From Nocardioides pini (GTDB lineage: Bacteria; Actinomycetota; Actinomycetes; Propionibacteriales; Nocardioidaceae), in the NCBI RefSeq assembly GCF_026712185.1, contig NZ_JAPPUX010000006.1, forward strand, positions 1 to 64,000: DNA of 64,000 nt. Reading direction: 5' to 3'. The translations under genes were made by a program, and so were the position numbers. Below the pieces are notes generated by a model. That model saw nothing but the letters and a program-made list of their open reading frames with translations, was not told the origin of the DNA and searched no databases. The first letter of the stretch is position 1. Each line of letters starts with the position of its first letter. Shown here piece after piece: positions 35,785 to 43,274 of the stretch.

Positions 35785-37230
35785 TCAGACCGCTGCGGGC
35801 AGCTCGTCGGTCTCGGGGGTTGCCGGAGCGGTGGACCGCAGCCAGGCATTTGTGACCAGGGCACCTACGGCCGCGATCGCGGCAGCGCCGAGCAAGCCGG
35901 CGGAGTAGCCGGCGGTCTGTGCGGCGGCGTCACCAACGCGATCGGCACCGAACGCCGAAGCCAAGGCCGTCATCGCAGCGAGCCCGAGCGCGGAGCCGAC
36001 CTGGTAGTTGGTGCTCACGATGCCGGACGCGAGGCCGCCCTCTTCGGGCGCAGCCGAGGACAGCGCCAGCCCGAGCGAGGGGATGAACGCCATCGCCATG
36101 CCTGCAGCGGTCACGAGGGACGCGGGCAGGACGTCGGCGACGAAGCTGCCATCGGGCCCGATGAACGACAGCCACACCAGGCCCGCCGCCAGGACCGCGA
36201 GTCCGGCGACCGTCATCGCCTGAGGACCGAATCGGCCGATCAGGCGCGGCGCCAGCGCGATCATCCCGATCATGATCGTGACCGTCAGGGGCAGCAGGGC
36301 GGCACCGGACGCGAAGGCGCCGAGACCGAGGACCTGCTGCAGGTAGAGGTTCACGAAGAAGAACATCGGGATCCAGGCCGCCCCCAGCATGAACTGGGCG
36401 AAGTTGGCCGCCGCCAGGTTGGGCGCGCGGAAGATGCCGAGCCGCATCAGCGGCTCACGGCGCCTGGCCTGCAGGAGGACGAAGGTACTCAGCAGGCCGA
36501 TGCCGGCCGCGCCGGCCAGCAGGGTGATCGGCGAGGTCCACCCGGACTGCGGCGCCGTGACGACGCCGAACACCAGCGACCCGAGGCCGGCGGTGACGGT
36601 GACGGCACCGGCGACGTCGAGCGAGCCGGGCCGCGTCGTTCCCTGCGGCATCACGGAGCGCATCGTGGCGAGGACGACCGCCGCCAGGGGCACGTTGATG
36701 AAGAAGACCCACGGCCAGCTGGCGTACTCGGTGAGCACCCCTCCGAGGAAGACGCCGGCCGTTCCACCGGCCGGAGCGGCCGCGCCGTACAGGGACAGGG
36801 CCTTGGTCAGCTCACCGGGGTTCGCGCCGAAGATCGTGAACAGCAGCGTGAGCGCGGCCGGCGCGATCAGCGCCGATCCAGCGCCCTGGACGGCGCGGCC
36901 GACCAGCTCGGTGGTCGGGTTGGCGGCGAGACCGGCCAGGAGGGAGCCGACGGCCAGGATCGCCCAACCTGCGCCGAAGATGCGGCGGGCGCCGAACAGG
37001 TCCGACAGGCGCCCGCCGAGGAGGAGGAGGCCACCGAAGGCGACCACGTAGGCGTTGAACACCCAGGTGAGCCCCTCGGGGCTGAAGCCGAGGTCTCGCT
37101 GCATCTCGGGAAGCGCGACGCCGATGATCGAGGTGTCCATGATGACCATGAACTGGGCCGCGGCGATGAGCCCCAGAGCCAGCCAGCGTCGGCTGCTCGG
37201 GGTCCCCGCGGGCGTGTGGGTGGAAGACAT
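35785..37230 (-). CDS. MFS exporter of the DHA2 (EmrB/QacA) type
   Basis: A 481-residue transporter with about 14 membrane helices. The N-terminal half has VIMDTSIIGVALPEMQRDLG, the motif-D1 stretch of drug:H+ antiporter family 2, and GGRLSDLFGARRIF, the loop 2-3 motif. Helix 5 holds GPALGGxxx-like PAGGTAGVFLGG. Such proteins export drugs, dyes or toxic metabolites. Its neighbours on both sides encode HMA proteins in the same orientation, which raises the idea of a metal-linked substrate, but the protein itself has no Cys/His-rich motif. Substrate unknown. Confidence 0.88.
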   Translation of the reverse strand: MSSTHTPAGTPSSRRWLALGLIAAAQFMVIMDTSIIGVALPEMQRDLGFSPEGLTWVFNAYVVAFGGLLLLGGRLSDLFGARRIFGAGWAILAVGSLLAGLAANPTTELVGRAVQGAGSALIAPAALTLLFTIFGANPGELTKALSLYGAAAPAGGTAGVFLGGVLTEYASWPWVFFINVPLAAVVLATMRSVMPQGTTRPGSLDVAGAVTVTAGLGSLVFGVVTAPQSGWTSPITLLAGAAGIGLLSTFVLLQARRREPLMRLGIFRAPNLAAANFAQFMLGAAWIPMFFFVNLYLQQVLGLGAFASGAALLPLTVTIMIGMIALAPRLIGRFGPQAMTVAGLAVLAAGLVWLSFIGPDGSFVADVLPASLVTAAGMAMAFIPSLGLALSSAAPEEGGLASGIVSTNYQVGSALGLAAMTALASAFGADRVGDAAAQTAGYSAGLLGAAAIAAVGALVTNAWLRSTAPATPETDELPAAV

Positions 37231-37390
37231 GCTGATGCCCTTCTCTGAGGTGGGTCGAACGGGTGGCGTGCCCCCGCGGTGGGCCCGTGACGGGGTGCGG
37301 TGGAGTCACGTTCGGTGCGAAGGTTGCTGCCGGGTCCTGTCCCGGTGCTGTCGTGCGTCTGTCGCTGTGTGACTGCCGGCTGTGGGCGGG

Positions 37391-37600
37391 TCAGACCTCG
37401 CGTAGGACCGGTCGGTAGGTCGTTCCCTCGAACGCGGCGAGCACGTCAGCGCGGGTCATGGAGCCGACGAGGTGGATGGTGGAGCGCAACGGGTCGGCGA
37501 CCACGCGCTCGACGCCGGCGACGTCGCGCAGTCGCGCGGTCACCTCACGTACGCAGCGGCGGCACGACATGCCGCTCACGGTGAGCTCCAGCTCGTCCAT
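37391..37600 (-). CDS. HMA-domain protein with CxxC
   Basis: A 69-residue single HMA domain: LTVSGMSCRRCVREV at the N-terminus, GVERVVADPLRSTIHL in the middle and AAFEGTTYRPVLREV at the end. Compared with typical CopZ it has arginines between the cysteines (CRRC), which is uncommon and may alter affinity or partner choice. It is 160 bp upstream of the MFS gene and divergent from the small-gene run at 37851. A role as a second copper or zinc chaperone is likely, but direct evidence is absent. Confidence 0.85.
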   Translation of the reverse strand: MDELELTVSGMSCRRCVREVTARLRDVAGVERVVADPLRSTIHLVGSMTRADVLAAFEGTTYRPVLREV

Positions 37601-37850
37601 CTCGTTGCTCTCTCACTGCCTGAGGCATCAGTCCTGTGGTGGTGAGCCAAGGGTGCGAGCCGGCGCTGTCCACTCGCTGTCCGTGACGACCCACGGGTGA
37701 ACGCACTTCCTGACCGTGCCCGCTGTCGCCCGTCCCGCTGTCGTCCGAACTGCTGCGCGGACAGCGCTCGGACAGAGCAGCGCAAGCCCTCGGTCGCACG
37801 GTCATCCCAGACACCGACACGTTCTCGGATCTCCCAAGGAAGTGGACGAC

Positions 37851-38015
37851 ATGGCTGCATCACGGAACATCGAGGAAGAGTCCGGGACCTACCAAGCCCG
37901 CCACCGGCACCCGCACAACGGGTACTACGCCGGCGACTTCTCTCGTCAGCCCCTTCGGCTGCTGACCTACCGGGACGGCCAGTACCAGACCGCCGTCGTG
38001 CGCTCGGTGTCATGA
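37851..38015 (+). CDS. 54-residue protein of unknown function, His/Tyr-rich
   Basis: Starts with MAASRNIEEESG and contains a compact basic, aromatic and histidine-rich segment (RHRHPHNGYYAGDF), then LRLLTYRDGQYQTAVV. It is soluble and not recognised by me. The ATG has AAGGAAG at 8 nt. The gene ends in an ATGA overlap with the next one, so it is translated together with 38012 and 38242. The four histidine/arginine pairs could bind metal, which would fit the HMA neighbours, but this is inference. Confidence 0.65.
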   Translation: MAASRNIEEESGTYQARHRHPHNGYYAGDFSRQPLRLLTYRDGQYQTAVVRSVS

Positions 38016-38245
38016 GCGCCACCGAGACGGAGAGCCCGCGAGTCAAGCAGATGCGCCCCGTCGTCGACGCACCAGACCACGACGTCGAGGTCGGTCACCG
38101 CTCGCTCCACCGACCGACCCGGACCCCGTGGGACTCGCTGAACTCGCGCCTCGCCGGACCTCCCGGGCTGCAGATCACCCTCTTCGAGGAGCTCGCACCG
38201 AGCCACCCATCCACGACCCACCAAACCGAAGGAGCACGGCCATGA
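38012..38245 (+). CDS. 77-residue protein of unknown function
   Basis: A small, probably partly disordered protein rich in proline, histidine and threonine (VDAPDHDVEVGHRSLHRPTR, then SRLAGPPGLQITLFEEL). It has no membrane segment and no known motif. It overlaps both flanking genes by 4 bp (ATGA), which is the best evidence that it is real. Confidence 0.6.
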   Translation: MSATETESPRVKQMRPVVDAPDHDVEVGHRSLHRPTRTPWDSLNSRLAGPPGLQITLFEELAPSHPSTTHQTEGARP

Positions 38246-38514
38246 CCACCTACCACCTCCAGATCAACGGCTCGTCCGACGCGAGCCACGCCAGCCGCCT
38301 CGAGTCGAACCTGCGCCGTCTCGTTGGCGTCTCCGACGCCACGACCGACCGCAGGGGCAACGTCGTCGTCCGCGGCGGAGAGGGCCTCTTGCCACTCATC
38401 AGGTGCGCGCTCACCGGAGCCGGATACGAGATCGCCTCCGACCGCGTCGCACACCGGATCCCGTCCGTCACCCGCTGGTACCAGCAAGGCTGGCTGACCG
38501 CGTCCATGCGCTGA
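38242..38514 (+). CDS. HMA-like fold protein lacking the metal-binding cysteines
   Basis: A 90-residue protein with the strand-helix-strand-strand-helix-strand rhythm of HMA domains: YHLQINGSSDASHASRLESNL, GVSDATTDRRGNVVVRG, LIRCALTGAGYEI. Where true HMA proteins have GMTCxxC it has NGSSDASH, so Cu(I) binding as in CopZ is lost. A C-terminal tail (about 68-90) is aromatic and basic. It could be a regulator or partner of the HMA proteins encoded 1 kb upstream, or a member of another ferredoxin-like family. It ends the coupled three-gene run 37851-38514 and is followed 25 bp later by a tiny zinc-ribbon-like gene. Confidence 0.65.
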   Translation: MTTYHLQINGSSDASHASRLESNLRRLVGVSDATTDRRGNVVVRGGEGLLPLIRCALTGAGYEIASDRVAHRIPSVTRWYQQGWLTASMR

Positions 38515-38539
38515 GCCGCACCGAGAGGAGGCGACACCG

Positions 38540-38689
38540 ATGCACGCGATCACCCCGGCCACGAGGCCACGGACCGCGGCCCGGATGCCCGGAGCCGCTC
38601 CGGCCTGCTGGTGCGGACAAGAGCTCGATGTCGCCCGCCACGGCCACTGCCCACGGTGTGGACGCAGGCGCGCCACCTTCCCGCACTGA
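38540..38689 (+). CDS. 49-residue zinc-ribbon-like protein
   Basis: A very short frame beginning MHAITPATRPRT and holding CWCGQELDVARHGHCPRCGRRRA. The pairs CxC and CxxC, spaced by 13 residues, with histidines between, form a minimal zinc-ribbon or knuckle. A strong ribosome site, GAGAGGAGG, stands 9 nt before the ATG, and the gap to the preceding gene is 25 bp. A metal-binding role would suit the neighbouring HMA-type genes. The gene is easily missed because of its size. Confidence 0.6.
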   Translation: MHAITPATRPRTAARMPGAAPACWCGQELDVARHGHCPRCGRRRATFPH

Positions 38690-38741
38690 AGTCCACGAAA
38701 CCGCTGTTGACGCGCAGGCGCCAACACCCCCGAGGAGAACC

Positions 38742-39755
38742 ATGAGAGCCGCCGTAGTCGGCACCGAGCCGCAGGAACAACCTGTCCGAGTCATGGAGGT
38801 GCCCCGTCCCCACGCCAGAGGCGACTGGGTCGTCGTACGCCTGGAACGCGCCAGCCTCAATCGACTCGACGCCATGATGTTGGAGCAGCGGACCTCCGAA
38901 GCCCCGGGCGCGATCTTCGGCTCCGACGGAGCGGGCGTCGTCCACGAGCTCGGACCGGACGTCCCCACGTCCACGGGCTGGGCAGTCGGCGACCACGTCA
39001 TCGTCTCCCCGTCGCTGCACTGGGGCCCGGACGAACGCTTCCCATCTCCCGAGTACGAGATCCTCGGCTCCCCCACCCACGGCACGCACGCCGAGTACGT
39101 CGCCGTCCCGACCGCCAACCTCCACGCCAAGCCCCAGCACCTCACGTGGGACGAGGCGGCATCGCTGCCCATGGCCGGACTCACCGCATGGCGGGCACTG
39201 GTCACCCGCGGTCGCCTGGCGAAGGGCGAGACGGTGCTCGTGGGAGCCGCATCGTCCGGAGTCGGCACCGCAGCCATCCAGATTGCCGTAGCAGCCGGCG
39301 CGCGAGTCGTTGCCGTCACTGCCTCGGGCGCCAAGGCCGCCGAGGCTCTTCAGCTCGGCGCTGCCGCAACGGTCGACCGCACCGCCGGCGACCTCGCCGA
39401 CCAGCTCCGGGCCGCCACGGGCGGTCGCGCCGACCTCGCGCTGGACCCGACCGGCAGGCTCTGGGGCCAGTTCGTCGAGAACCTACGCCCGGCCGGCCGG
39501 CTCGTCGTCGTAGGCAAGATGGCCGCGGCCGCCGCAACCCTCGACGTCCAGTCGGTCTACTGGAAGCAGGTCGACGTCCTGGGCTCGTCGATGGGCAGCC
39601 CTCGCGACTTCGCCGCGCTCCTCGCCCAGGTGACGGCCCGCCGCTGGGCCCCGCGCGTGGACAGCGTGTTCCCACTCGACGACATCGCGGCCGCCTACAC
39701 GCGCCTCGACGCCGCCGACCGCGTCGGAAAGGTCGTCCTCGATGTCCGCGCCTGA
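38742..39755 (+). CDS. Zinc-independent quinone oxidoreductase-type alcohol dehydrogenase (MDR family)
   Basis: A 337-residue medium-chain reductase. The catalytic-type N-terminal domain has ASLNRLDAMMLEQ and GSDGAGVVHELGPDV; the cysteine/histidine zinc ligands of alcohol dehydrogenases are absent, so it belongs to the quinone-oxidoreductase group. The NADPH-binding Rossmann part has VLVGAASSGVGTAAIQIA (about 165-182). The start follows CGAGGAGAACC. It stands alone between the metal-related small genes and a secreted protein gene, all on the plus strand. The likely reaction is NADPH-dependent reduction of a quinone or enone. Confidence 0.88.
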   Translation: MRAAVVGTEPQEQPVRVMEVPRPHARGDWVVVRLERASLNRLDAMMLEQRTSEAPGAIFGSDGAGVVHELGPDVPTSTGWAVGDHVIVSPSLHWGPDERFPSPEYEILGSPTHGTHAEYVAVPTANLHAKPQHLTWDEAASLPMAGLTAWRALVTRGRLAKGETVLVGAASSGVGTAAIQIAVAAGARVVAVTASGAKAAEALQLGAAATVDRTAGDLADQLRAATGGRADLALDPTGRLWGQFVENLRPAGRLVVVGKMAAAAATLDVQSVYWKQVDVLGSSMGSPRDFAALLAQVTARRWAPRVDSVFPLDDIAAAYTRLDAADRVGKVVLDVRA

Positions 39756-39852
39756 GGCGACGCCCCCACCACCTCGTCCGCCCGACTGCCGGCCAGCCGC
39801 ACATCACCCACACCGCACCATCCACGACCACCCTCCAGGAAGAGGAACCTTC

Positions 39853-40506
39853 GTGAAGATCACCTCCGCAACCAAGCTCGCCGGCGTACTCATGCTCGCC
39901 GTCCTCGGCGCCGCGCCCAGCGTCCAGGCTGCCGATGCCCCCGTGTCCCACTCGGAGGACACGTCTGTCACGGCTGCCCAGCGCAGCCGCACCCGGTTCG
40001 CGGACCGACGGGGCGATGTCCGCAAGGCGAAGCTCGACATCCGCGGGGTGAGTGTCGTCAACCGTCCCGACCGCCTGCGGGTGCGGGTCTCGTTCCCCGG
40101 AGTGGCCGAGACCTACGACTTCCCCACGGGCGCGGTGATGGTCTACCTCGACACGGACGAGTCACGGGACGGCCCGGAGTACGGCCACTTCATGGACTTC
40201 TGGAGCGACCACCGGTTCGCTCCCACGGACGGCTGGACGGAGCAACGGGTCCGCGCCTGGAGCCACTCGCCCGAGGGACGCTGCGTCGCGGACGCCGGCG
40301 TCCGGAGCGACGAGCAGAGCAAGCTGCGGTGGTTCGAGTACGTCGTCCTCAAGCGCGATCGCTGTTTCGAGGCGAACGACGTGCGGGTGGCCGTGTCGAC
40401 CATCAACATAGGCGAGCTCCGGCCGTTCCGCGAGTACCGCCGCCCCGCCTGGGACCACCTCACCTCGCGGCATGCCTGGACGCCCTGGGTGCCCGAGACC
40501 GACTGA
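39853..40506 (+). CDS. Secreted protein of unknown function
   Basis: A 217-residue protein with a signal peptide (VKITSATKLAGVLMLAVLGAAPSVQA, cleavage after AQA-like VQA). The mature part starts with a disordered stretch and then has beta-rich sequence with GDVRKAKLDIRGVSVVN, VYLDTDESRDGPEYGHFMDFW and a conserved-looking pair of cysteines (GRCVADAG, RDRCFEAND). It is reminiscent of actinobacterial secreted proteins that resemble carbohydrate-binding folds, but no family is recognised. GTG start behind GGAAGAGGAACC. Confidence 0.75.
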   Translation: MKITSATKLAGVLMLAVLGAAPSVQAADAPVSHSEDTSVTAAQRSRTRFADRRGDVRKAKLDIRGVSVVNRPDRLRVRVSFPGVAETYDFPTGAVMVYLDTDESRDGPEYGHFMDFWSDHRFAPTDGWTEQRVRAWSHSPEGRCVADAGVRSDEQSKLRWFEYVVLKRDRCFEANDVRVAVSTINIGELRPFREYRRPAWDHLTSRHAWTPWVPETD

Positions 40507-40526
40507 CCACGACAGGGAACCCGACG

Positions 40527-41501
40527 ATGTCCACCTCAGCCAGCCCCGGTTCGTGGGGCGCCGCTCTCGTCACGGCGGTGGCCCCGGTCGCGTGGGGGAC
40601 GACGTACGTCGTCACCGCGCACCTCCTCCCCGACGGACGTCCGCTGTTCGCAGCCGCCACGCGCGCCCTGCCGGCCGGCCTCGTCCTGCTGGCACTGTCG
40701 CGACAGCTGCCCCGCGGGAACTGGTGGTGGCGCGCGCTCGTCCTCGGGCTCCTGAACTTCGCAGCCTTCTTCCCCCTCCTCTTCTTGTCGGCCTACCGGC
40801 TACCCGGCGGCGTCGCCTCCACCGTGCACGCCGCGTCCCCGCTGGTCGTCATGGCGCTCGCCTGGCTCGTCCTGCGCGAGGTGCCCGGCAGGCTCCGGGT
40901 GCTCGGCGGCCTGGTCGGACTGGTCGGGGTCGGACTGCTCGTCCTGCGATCCACCTCCTCGATCGACACCCTCGGCCTGCTGGCCGCGGGCGGTTCGGTC
41001 CTCAGCTCAGCGCTCGGATTCGTCCTGGTCCGACGGTGGCCGGCCCCTGTCGACACCCTGACCCTCGTCAGCTGGCAGCTCGTCGTCGGTGGCCTCGCAC
41101 TCGTTCCGCTCACCCTGGTCGTCGAGGGGCCGCCGCCCGCGCTCGACCTCTCCGCAGTCGGCGGTCTCCTCTGGCTCGCGGGAATCGGCACCGTGCTCGC
41201 CTATGCGTGCTGGTTCCGCGGCCTGGCGCGGCTCCCCGCAGGGACCGTGTCCCTCATCGGCCTGCTCAACCCCGTCGTGGCCACGTCACTCGGGATCGTC
41301 GTCTCGGGAGAGCCGTTCGGTGCGGTGGCCGTCCTGGGCATGTCCCTCATCGCGGGAGGCGTGCTGCTGGGTCAACCAGCCCTCGCGAGCCGTCGGCGCG
41401 CCCCCCGAGACCACGTGACTCCCCTCCCCTGCGCGGGCGACGACGGCCATCCGGCCGCCGCGCGAGTCCCCGCCGACACGCCCGCCACCCGCGCCGCGTG
41501 A
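40527..41501 (+). CDS. EamA/DMT-family exporter
   Basis: A 324-residue transporter with ten membrane helices in two five-helix EamA halves (about 10-145 and 150-290). The first half starts VAPVAWGTTYVVTAHLLP, typical for the family, and the second contains GIGTVLAYACWFRGLARLPA. These proteins export amino acids, metabolites or drugs. The C-terminal 40 residues are disordered and rich in Ala/Pro/Arg. It follows the secreted-protein gene by 20 bp and precedes the ABC pair by 25 bp. Confidence 0.88.
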   Translation: MSTSASPGSWGAALVTAVAPVAWGTTYVVTAHLLPDGRPLFAAATRALPAGLVLLALSRQLPRGNWWWRALVLGLLNFAAFFPLLFLSAYRLPGGVASTVHAASPLVVMALAWLVLREVPGRLRVLGGLVGLVGVGLLVLRSTSSIDTLGLLAAGGSVLSSALGFVLVRRWPAPVDTLTLVSWQLVVGGLALVPLTLVVEGPPPALDLSAVGGLLWLAGIGTVLAYACWFRGLARLPAGTVSLIGLLNPVVATSLGIVVSGEPFGAVAVLGMSLIAGGVLLGQPALASRRRAPRDHVTPLPCAGDDGHPAAARVPADTPATRAA

Positions 41502-41526
41502 CCCCCTTGAGAAACGAGTCCCCGTG

Positions 41527-42453
41527 ATGATCGAGATCGAACACCTCACCAAGCGCTTCGGCAGCACGCTTGCCGTCGACGACATCAGCTTCACCGTCCG
41601 TCCCGGCCTCGTCACAGGGTTCCTCGGCCCCAACGGCGCCGGCAAGTCCACCACCATGCGGATGGTCCTCGGCCTGGACCGCCCCACCGGTGGCACCGCG
41701 CACGTCAACGGCCGATCGTTCGTCGACCTACCCTCACCGGCTCGAGCCGTCGGCGCCATGCTCGACGCCGGGCAGGTCCACCCCCGTCGTACGGCGCAGG
41801 CTCACCTGACCGCGCTCGCCGAGACCATCGGCGAGGGGCGCGTCCGGGTGCAGCAGGTGCTCGACCTGGTGGGTCTCACCGACCAGGCACGACGTCGCGC
41901 CGGAACGTTCTCCCTCGGCATGCGCCAGCGGCTCGGGATCGCCGCCGCCCTCATCGGCGACCCCGGCATCATCGTGCTGGACGAGCCGATGAACGGGCTC
42001 GACCCCGACGGGATCATCTGGGTCCGCTCGCTCCTGCGGCGCCTGGCGGACGAGGGGCGAACGGTGTTCGTCTCCTCCCACCTCATGGGGGAGATGGCGC
42101 AGACGGCTGGCCACCTCGTCGTCGTCGGCAGGGGTCGCCTCGTCGCCGACGTACCGACCGACCGGCTGCTGAGCGACCACGCGTCCGTGGTCCGCGTCCG
42201 AGGTCCCGAACCGACACGTCTCGCACGAGTGCTTGCGGACGCGGGCGGAACCGTGGAACCCGCCGGCGACTCTGCTCTCCACGTGACCGACCTCGACCCC
42301 GCACAGATCGCCCGTCTCACGCTCGACCACCGGCTCGAGGTGCACGAGCTCGTGACCGAGCGCCGCTCCCTCGAGGACGCCTTCCTCGAGCTCACGCACG
42401 ACGCCACCGACTACCGCGCCGACCACACCACCGAAAGGACGGTGACGCCATGA
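41527..42453 (+). CDS. ABC transporter ATP-binding protein (ABC-2 exporter type)
   Basis: A 308-residue ATPase with Walker A GPNGAGKS (about 34-41), signature FSLGMRQR, Walker B IIVLDEPMNGLDPDG and the switch histidine in VSSHLMGE. The C-terminal extension ends RRSLEDAFLELT. Its sequence is close to those at 7235 and 57231, including the AVDDISFTV start. ATG at 41527 or the GTG three bases upstream. It overlaps the permease by 4 bp (ATGA), so the two form a complete exporter. Confidence 0.9.
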   Translation: MIEIEHLTKRFGSTLAVDDISFTVRPGLVTGFLGPNGAGKSTTMRMVLGLDRPTGGTAHVNGRSFVDLPSPARAVGAMLDAGQVHPRRTAQAHLTALAETIGEGRVRVQQVLDLVGLTDQARRRAGTFSLGMRQRLGIAAALIGDPGIIVLDEPMNGLDPDGIIWVRSLLRRLADEGRTVFVSSHLMGEMAQTAGHLVVVGRGRLVADVPTDRLLSDHASVVRVRGPEPTRLARVLADAGGTVEPAGDSALHVTDLDPAQIARLTLDHRLEVHELVTERRSLEDAFLELTHDATDYRADHTTERTVTP

Positions 42454-43274
42454 GCACCCCGAAGCCCGCCCCGGCCACGACCCCCACCCGACACGCCCAG
42501 GGCCCGACGATCGCCCGGGTCACCACGAGTGAGGCCGTCAAGCTCAGGACCCTGCGGTCCCACGTCGTCCTGCTCACCACAGCCATCCTGTTCCTGTTCG
42601 TCCTGGGACCCGTACAGGCGCTCGGGCAGGTGCTCGCACCCCAGAGCGCCCAACCCGTCCCCGATCTCGGCGCCGCCACGTCCGTGGCGCTCAACGGCGG
42701 AGTCACGGCAGCCCTGCTCCTGGGGGTGCTCGGTGTCCTCAGCGTCACCTCGGAGTTCCCCACCGCACTGGTGCGGACCACCTTCTGGGCCGTCCCGAAG
42801 CGGGGCCTGGTGGTCGGCGGGAAGGCCATGGCGTTCTCGCGGCTGGTCCTCCCCCTCGTCCTCATCGGCGCCGTCACCGCCCTCGAGGTGTCGCGGTTGG
42901 TCCTCGCACGCGTCGATGCGCCGCTGACCTGGGCGGAGCCGGGAACGTGGTGGGCCGCTGTCGCCATGTCCCTGTACGCAGTCGGCTGGGGCCTGCTGGG
43001 TCAGGCGCTGGGATGGATCCTGCGGTCCGCCGTCGGCGCCGCGTTCGCCCTGCTCGGCCTGATGTTCGTGCTCCCGATGCTCGTGGGGCTCCTCCCTCGC
43101 CCGGTGTCTGACGCCGTGCTGCCGCTGCTGGCCTCAGAGGCCGGCGCCGCGATGATGCGCGTCGACCAGTCCGGGCCAGGGCTGGCTCCCCCGTTCGCGG
43201 CCATCGTGTGGATCGGCTGGATGGCGGCCGGCCTGGTCGTGGCGACCGTGACCGTTCGCCGGCGAGATGCCTGA
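42450..43274 (+). CDS. ABC-2 type permease
   Basis: A 274-residue membrane protein with six helices and the first-helix entry TSEAVKLRTLRSHVVLLT, which parallels the VELRKSFDTRSG stretch of the other permeases in this window. SVTSEFPTALVRTTFWAVPKR is the typical coupling-helix region after helix two. It overlaps the ATPase gene by 4 bp upstream and the SARP-type regulator by 8 bp downstream. The exported substrate is unknown; export of a product made by the genes that follow is possible. Confidence 0.9.
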   Translation: MSTPKPAPATTPTRHAQGPTIARVTTSEAVKLRTLRSHVVLLTTAILFLFVLGPVQALGQVLAPQSAQPVPDLGAATSVALNGGVTAALLLGVLGVLSVTSEFPTALVRTTFWAVPKRGLVVGGKAMAFSRLVLPLVLIGAVTALEVSRLVLARVDAPLTWAEPGTWWAAVAMSLYAVGWGLLGQALGWILRSAVGAAFALLGLMFVLPMLVGLLPRPVSDAVLPLLASEAGAAMMRVDQSGPGLAPPFAAIVWIGWMAAGLVVATVTVRRRDA

